Part shown: in pieces, positions 61,101-64,000 of the stretch
Position numbering within the stretch: position 1 is the stretch's first letter
Layout: each line of letters starts with the position of its first letter
Assembly (NCBI GenBank): GCA_943737045.1
Contig: CALSFV010000438.1
Location: forward strand, 1 to 64,000
Length of the DNA stretch: 64,000 bases
From: Parapristionchus giblindavisi
Lineage: Eukaryota > Nematoda > Chromadorea > Rhabditida > Diplogasteridae
Direction: 5' to 3'
Position numbers and translations under genes: made by a program
The notes under the pieces: model-generated
Databases searched by the model: none
Told to the model about the DNA's origin: nothing
Seen by the model: the letters and a program-made list of their open reading frames with translations, nothing else

Positions 61101-63882
61101 CAGATTCGACCAGGGAATCACTCAGAAGCAAGGGGCTAGCCCAGATTCGACCAGGGAATCACTCAGAAGCAAGGGGTTAGCCCAGATTCGACCAGGGAAT
61201 CACTCAGAAGCAAGGGGCTAGCCCAGATTCGACCAGGGAATCACTCAGAAGCAAGGGGCTAGCCCAGATTCGACCAGGGTATCACTCAGAAGCAAGGGGC
61301 TAGCCCAGATTCGACCAGGGAATCACTCAGAAGCAAGGGGCTAGCCCAGATTCGACCAGGGAATCACTCAGAAGCATGGGGCTAGCCCAGATGCGACCAG
61401 GGAATCACTCAGAAGCAAGGGGCTAGCCCAGATTCGACCAGGGTATCACTCAGAAGCAAGGGGCTTACCCAGATTCGACCAGGGTATCACTCAGAAGCAA
61501 GGGGCTAGCCCAGATTCGACCAGGGAATAACTCAGAAGCAAGGGGCTAGCCCAGATTCGACCAGGGTATCATTCAGAAGTAAGGGGCTAGCCCAGATTCG
61601 ACCAGGGAATCACTCAGAAGCAAGGGGCTAGCCCAGATTCGACCAGGGAATCACTCAGAAGCAAGGGGCTAGCCCAGATTCGACCAGGGAATCACTCAGA
61701 AGCAAGGGGCTAGCCCAGATTCGACCAGGGAATCACTCAGAAGCAAAGGGCTAGCCCAGATTCGACAAGTGAATCACTCAGAAGCAAGGGGCTAGCTCAG
61801 ATTCGACCAGGGAATCACTCAGAAGCAAGGGGCTAGCCCAGATTCGACCAGGGAATCACTCAGAAGCAAGGCGCTAGCCCAGATTCGACCAGGGAATCAC
61901 TCAGAAGCAAAGGGCTAGCCCAGATTCGACCAGGGAATCACTCAGAAGCAAGGGGCGAGCCCAGATTCGACCAGGGAATCACTCAGAAGCAAGGGGTTAG
62001 CCCAGATTCGACCAGGGAATCACTCAGAAGCAAGGGGCTAGCCCAGATTCGACCAGGGAATCACTCAGAAGCAAAGGGCTAGCCCAGATTCGACCAGGGA
62101 ATCACTCAGAAGCAAGGGGCGAGCCCAGATTCGACCAGGGAATCACTCAGAAGCAAGGGGCTAGCCCAGATTCGACCAGGGAATAACTCAGAAGCAAGGG
62201 GCTAGCCCAGATTCGACCAGGGTATCATTCAGAAGTAAGGGGCTGCCCAGATTCGACCAGGGAATCACTCAGATGCAAGGGGCTAGCCCAGATTCGACCA
62301 GGGAATCACTCAGAAGCAAGGGGCTAGCCCAGATTCGACCAGGGAATCACTCAGAAGCAAGGGGTTAGCCCAGATTCGACCAGGGAATCACTCAGAAGCA
62401 AGGGGCTAGCCCAGATTCGACCAGGGAATCACTCAGAAGCAAGGGGCTAGCCCAGATTCGACCAGGGTATCACTCAGAAGCAAGGGGCTAGCCCAGATTC
62501 GACCAGGGAATCACTCAGAAGCAAGGGGCTAGCCCAGATTCGACCAGGGAATCACTCAGAAGCATGGGGCTAGCCCAGATGCGACCAGGGAATCACTCAG
62601 AAGCAAGGGGCTAGCCCAGATTCGACCAGGGTATCACTCAGAAGCAAGGGGCTTACCCAGATTCGACCAGGGTATCACTCAGAAGCAAGGGGCTAGCCCA
62701 GATTCGACCAGGGAATAACTCAGAAGCAAGGGGCTAGCCCAGATTCGACCAGGGTATCATTCAGAAGTAAGGGGCTAGCCCAGATTCGACCAGGGAATCA
62801 CTCAGAAGCAAGGGGCTAGCCCAGATTCGACCAGGGAATCACTCAGAAGCAAGGGGCTAGCCCAGATTCGACCAGGGAATCACTCAGAAGCAAGGGGTTA
62901 GCCCAGATTCGACCAGGGAATCACTCAGAAGCAAGGGGCTAGCCCAGATTCGACCAGGGAATCACTCAGAAGCAAGGGGCTAGCCCAGATTCGACCAGGG
63001 TATCACTCAGAAGCAAGGGGCTAGCCCAGATTCGACCAGGGAATCACTCAGAAGCAAGGGGCTAGCCCAGATTCGACCAGGGTATCACTCAGAAGCAAGG
63101 GGCTAACCCAGATTCGACCAGGGTATCACTCAGAAGCAAGGGGCTAGCCCAGATTCGACCAGGGAATAACTCAGAAGCAAGGGGCTAGCCCAGATTCGAC
63201 CAGGGTATCATTCAGAAGTAAGGGGCTAGCCCAGATTCGACCAGGGAATCACTCAGAAGCAAGGGGCTAGCCCAGATTCGACCAGGGAATCACTCAGAAG
63301 CAAGGGGCTAGCCCAGATTCGACCAGGGAATCACTCAGAAGCAAGGGGCTAGCCCAGATTCGACCAGGGAATCACTCAGAAGCAAAGGGCTAGCCCAGAT
63401 TCGACAAGTGAATCACTCAGAAGCAAGGGGCTAGCTCAGATTCGACCAGGGAATCACTCAGAAGCAAGGGGCTAGCCCAGATTCGACCAGGGAATCACTC
63501 AGAAGCAAGGCGCTAGCCCAGATTCGACCAGGGAATCACTCAGAAGCAAAGGGCTAGCCCAGATTCGACCAGGGAATCACTCAGAAGCAAGGGGCGAGCC
63601 CAGATTCGACCAGGGAATCACTCAGAAGCAAGGGGTTAGCCCAGATTCGACCAGGGAATCACTCAGAAGCAAGGGGCTAGCCCAGATTCGACCAGGGAAT
63701 CACTCAGAAGCAAAGGGCTAGCCCAGATTCGACCAGGGAATCACTCAGAAGCAAGGGGCGAGCCCAGATTCGACCAGGGAATCACTCAGAAGCAAGGGGC
63801 TAGCCCAGATTCGACCAGGGAATAACTCAGAAGCAAGGGGCTAGCCCAGATTCGACCAGGGTATCATTCAGAAGTAAGGGGC
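58187..63882 (+). repeat. 2,827-bp (69-monomer) higher-order repeat
   Basis: The one-base-short GGGGCTGCCC monomer occurs at 58187, 59416, 61055, 62243 and 63882, with spacings 1,229, 1,639, 1,188 and 1,639. The sum 1,188 + 1,639 = 2,827 recurs for GCTAGCTCAG (58963 to 61790; 60602 to 63429) and GGCTTACCC (59825 to 62652). The unit is 67 full monomers plus two 40-bp monomers. It continues to the end of the window. Confidence 0.88.
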
Positions 63883-64000
63883 TGCCCAGATTCGACCAGG
63901 GAATCACTCAGATGCAAGGGGCTAGCCCAGATTCGACCAGGGAATCACTCAGAAGCAAGGGGCTAGCCCAGATTCGACCAGGGAATCACTCAGAAGCAAG

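Larger units (their letters stand above)
33865..64000 (+). repeat. 41-bp satellite array, segment 6 (uninterrupted 30 kb)
   Basis: More than 700 monomers in one orientation without any insertion. The reading phase is almost perfectly kept; the few indels seen are single bases, near 56160 and at the GGGGCTGCCC monomers (58187, 59416, 61055, 62243, 63882). From 34 to 50 kb the markers are the 24-bp unit, GCAAAG or GCAAATATTCGACCGGGG, GCGAGGGG and GGGACTAGCC. The 24-bp unit is last seen at about 52,852. From 53 to 64 kb the markers are GGCTTACCC, GGCTAACCC, CATTCAGAAGTAAGG, AAGGCGCTAG and GCTAGCTCAG. No gene is seen. Confidence 0.97.

Noticed and set aside
33865..64000. Long repeat-protein gene coded by the array
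   Set aside because: The 41-bp period shifts frame each monomer and the CTAG core gives stops; no open frame of 60 codons or more occurs in satellite sequence.
1..64000. Telomeric repeat
   Set aside because: No TTAGGC, TTAGGG, TTAGG or similar short G-rich tandem is seen; a 41-bp monomer does not fit.

Overview
The window is almost entirely one eukaryotic satellite DNA array. A 41-bp monomer runs head to tail in one orientation from base 1 to base 64,000, about 56.9 kb in total and roughly 1,390 monomers. The array is broken by five copies of one DNA transposon of about 1.2 kb. Four copies are simple; the first is enlarged to 2.3 kb by a 5'-truncated non-LTR retrotransposon. I see no host protein gene, rRNA, tRNA, CRISPR array or prokaryotic operon. 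The source is most likely an invertebrate animal: the reverse transcriptase fragment is LINE-type, the transposon is a Merlin (IS1016/IS1595 superfamily) type known from many invertebrates, and the setting is long, homogenised satellite of the kind found in heterochromatin or centromeric regions. The species cannot be read from the sequence.

Layout: satellite 1-6715; transposon copy 1 at 6716-9019, with the LINE fragment at 7265-8373 on the minus strand; satellite 9020-17586; copy 2 at 17587-18795; satellite 18796-22244; copy 3 at 22245-23452; satellite 23453-28575; copy 4 at 28576-29780; satellite 29781-32658; copy 5 at 32659-33864; uninterrupted satellite 33865-64000. Every transposon copy has ~55-bp terminal inverted repeats, and every copy sits in the same orientation at the same octamer (CCAGATTC) of the monomer, duplicated on both sides.

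None of the transposons is autonomous. Each keeps a Ser/Pro-rich leader and the N-terminal zinc-ribbon part of a Merlin-like transposase, split into two frames at an A-run (A9 in four copies, A8 in copy 5), and lacks the catalytic domain. The right end carries a TATA box that points out of the element, and three adjacent hairpins.

The main biology here is array evolution. Flanking monomer variants show that the five elements most likely descend from one insertion that was then copied as part of the satellite. Rare monomer variants act as markers and reveal segmental and higher-order repeats: offsets of 1,425, 1,640, 2,508, 2,827, 3,656, 6,663, 13,900 and 14,433 bp. The 3' half (33.9-64 kb) holds no transposon and is built from these larger periodicities, ending in a 2,827-bp (69-monomer) higher-order repeat. 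All counts and offsets were read by eye from marker positions, and no alignment was run.
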